Shown here: positions 62,213 to 64,000 of the stretch, piece by piece
Position numbering within the stretch: position 1 is the stretch's first letter
Layout of the letters: the number at the start of each line of letters is the position of its first letter
NCBI GenBank assembly: GCA_016617785.1
Contig: JADILM010000005.1
Coordinates: forward strand, 310,001 to 374,000
Reading direction: 5' to 3'
Origin: Sporobolomyces roseus
Lineage: Eukaryota; Basidiomycota; Microbotryomycetes; Sporidiobolales; Sporidiobolaceae
DNA length: 64,000 nucleotides
Translations under genes and position numbers: made by a program
The notes under the pieces: generated by a model
What the model was told of the DNA's origin: nothing
The model's database searches: none
Seen by the model: the letters and a program-made list of their open reading frames with translations, nothing else

Positions 62213-64000
62213 TTAAGTAGCGGGATTGACCTTGACCTCTTGCTCCGAGCGAAGTTGTTTCTCCTTCTCCTCTCCATCTTCGACATTCTTCATCAAACCC
62301 CTCTCGAACGCTCTCAACAACAGCGCCAATCCTCGATCTGTTCTCTCCTCGTCATCCATGTCCTCCTTCCTCTTCCCTTCACCCGGTAACCTCTCCTCGT
62401 CCTCATCCGAGTCGTACCCATTCTTCCTAACCTCTCCCGAAGCTCTCGCTCCCTGTTCTTGAGAACTGATCTTTTCTCTCTTCGCTTCCTCCTTCTCTTC
62501 TTGTTCTTCTTCGGGAAGTTTGTGACCCGTCAAAGTAGACTTGATGCGTGATGTCAGAGCTTTCTTGGATTTGTTGAATTTCCCATACTTTTCAATCCCT
62601 CGGATCGTCATGACCTATGCCCATTGAACGAGCTACTGAGTTCTGACACTCGAAGAAGAAGGGCAGTGAAGAGAGAAAAGAGGGGAGACGAACGGATTTC
62701 GAGATGGAAACGGACGACATATCTACTCCTTCTTCTTCGAGACCTCGGACGAATGCTTTGAAGTGCATCGTTCCAGCTCGATAGTGACCAGACAAGGGCG
62801 ATAAGGAAGTGAGTTTGCCATCTGAAGCTTTGATCAATCCTGCTGAAGTCACTCGAGCTCCGAAGAGGAATGAAGAATGTTGGAATCCACCGGTTCTAGA
62901 GATGACGAGAGAGTGTCAGCTAGAAGGAAGGGGAAGATGCGAGAGAATCTTTTCCGGAGAGAGAGCTCACTTTTTGATCGAAACGAAGAGTCCATTCTGT
63001 GAGTGTCGTTTCAGATCGAGAGTCAGCCGCTTCAATCACGCACTTTCAAAGGAGGAACACTCACGGTCAGATCAGACACATATAACCATCTGTTGACGCC
63101 ATGATGACAAAACGCACGATCCCAGACATTCAATGATCTGTTCACAATACGGGAAACGAGAAAGGAAGTAGAAGGGGTCAGCTCACGTATTCTTATTGAT
63201 CGTTTTACGTAGCAAGTGATCAACGACATGAGCAGGAGATGTGTAATATTTGACTCGCTTTTTGAATTGTTTGATTCCTTTTCCTTGTCCTGCTGTACCT
63301 CCCTATTCAAACGGAACGGAACGAACGAGATCGTCAGCATGCGATCGAATGTTGAGAGTATGAGAGGGACACTCACTTTGTCGCCGTAAGCTTTCGAACC
63401 CGCTCTGATCTCATCCGCAACCTCATCATCCGAACTCGAACTCGACGAACTCCCAAAATCGCTACTACTAGCACTACTCCCCTCTGCCTCCTTCGCCTTC
63501 CGAATCTTATCCTTATCCTCCTCTTGTTTCTCCTTGAACCTCGCTTCACTAATCGGAACGACCCCTCCTTTCTCCGGTCCCAAATCTTCATGATACTTTG
63601 AGGTGTCGAGTGGTTCTCCATTCTTGGCCCACACGAGGAGTCCAGAGTCGTTCACTATCACTCGGTAGGTCTCTCGTTGTTCGGCGGTAAGGTAGGCGAT
63701 TCGTTCTTCGTCGAGTCTCTTGCGAGGGCATTCGTCTAGTTCGAGATGCTTGCCTTCTCCTTCGTCGAGCCACTGTATCGCAGAAGGATTCAATCAGCTC
63801 ATACTTCGACGAAGATGGAGGTTGCGAGTGCGTACGTGAAAGAAGTTCTCCTGAAAGCGAGCAACATCAGAATTCAGTTTGTTCTTCTTTTCGCTCAAAA
63901 GCAGGGGAGACTCACGCTCGTGTCGGTTTCATTCCATTTCTGATGGTAGTATTTGAGATTAGATGCGTAACGATGCTTTCTGTACGAGATTCAGACAAAA
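62213..64000 (-). CDS. Fungal IQ-motif-type conserved protein, C-terminal part (5' partial)
   Basis: The gene's 5' end lies beyond the window; the first visible exon (about 63940-63980) reads HRYASNLKYYHQKWNETDTS. The next exons give HWLDEGEGKHLELDECPRKR, RETYRVIVNDSGLLVWAKNG, GGVVPISEARFKEKQEEDKD, a Ser run with acidic residues, AHVVDHLLRKTINKN, NGLFVSIKKTGGFQHSSFLF and LSGHYRAGTMHFKAFVRGLE. The end is Lys/Glu-rich (stop 62213-62215). This pattern matches a fungal family annotated as IQ calmodulin-binding motif proteins, whose IQ helix usually sits in the N-terminal part, here unseen. The role is not known. I recognise the family from its conserved core, not from a solved function. No damage was seen in the visible exons. 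Confidence 0.68.

Overview
The window is nuclear DNA of a fungus, almost certainly a basidiomycete. Genes are dense, nearly every gene is cut by many introns of about 55-75 bases (GTRAGT donors, CTGAC/CTGAT branch-like motifs, AG acceptors), and the proteins are of fungal type: VID27, EPL1, MDM31/32, a DUF3712 protein and a DNMT5-type methyltransferase. Base composition is near 50% GC, with heavy use of CGA (Arg) and TCG (Ser). A Pucciniomycotina-like yeast or smut would fit, but I cannot place it more exactly from sequence alone. No rRNA, tRNA, CRISPR array or recognisable transposon was seen.

Layout. 1-9125 (+): most of a DNMT5-type ATP-dependent cytosine methyltransferase (5' end outside the window), with a PCNA-binding-like motif in its C-terminal tail. 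9435-11747 (+): HAS1, a ribosome-biogenesis DEAD-box helicase. 13506-16605 (+): EPL1, a NuA4 scaffold. 17647-19191 (-): a PGC1-like glycerophosphodiester phosphodiesterase. 19939-23450 (-): VID27, head-to-head with a small unknown gene (23461-24308, +). A gene-poor stretch of about 2.8 kb follows. 27074-41332 (+): one giant gene for a single-pass membrane protein of roughly 3,500 residues, built from four tandem ~1,000-residue DUF3712/LEA-2-like modules. 41712-47960 (+): class II myosin heavy chain. 49136-50591 (-): a CinA/MoCF-type molybdopterin-binding protein. 50927-53385 (-): a secreted type-B carboxylesterase/lipase. 54050-56577 (-): an MDM31/32 mitochondrial inner-membrane protein. 57040-58178 (-): the SNARE YKT6. 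58411-59220 (-): mitochondrial ribosomal protein uL13m. 59335-60936 (+): PP4-type phosphatase catalytic subunit. 61296-61941 (+): a DUF427 protein. 62213-64000 (-): a fungal IQ-motif-type protein, cut by the window end.

The genes do not form a pathway cluster; this is ordinary eukaryotic gene order. Loose themes are chromatin (DNMT5, EPL1), membranes and lipids (PGC1-like enzyme, giant LEA-2 protein, MDM31/32, YKT6) and mitochondria (uL13m, MDM31/32). The most unusual items are the giant four-module protein, the PIP-box-like motif in the DNMT5 tail, a GC-AG intron that places the whole YKT6 lipid anchor on a 24-base last exon, and several micro-exons (6 bases in the DUF427 gene; 9 and 10 bases at the start of VID27).

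All splice sites were read by eye from consensus and protein homology. Gene ends are firm where stated; internal exon counts and protein lengths of the largest genes are estimates.
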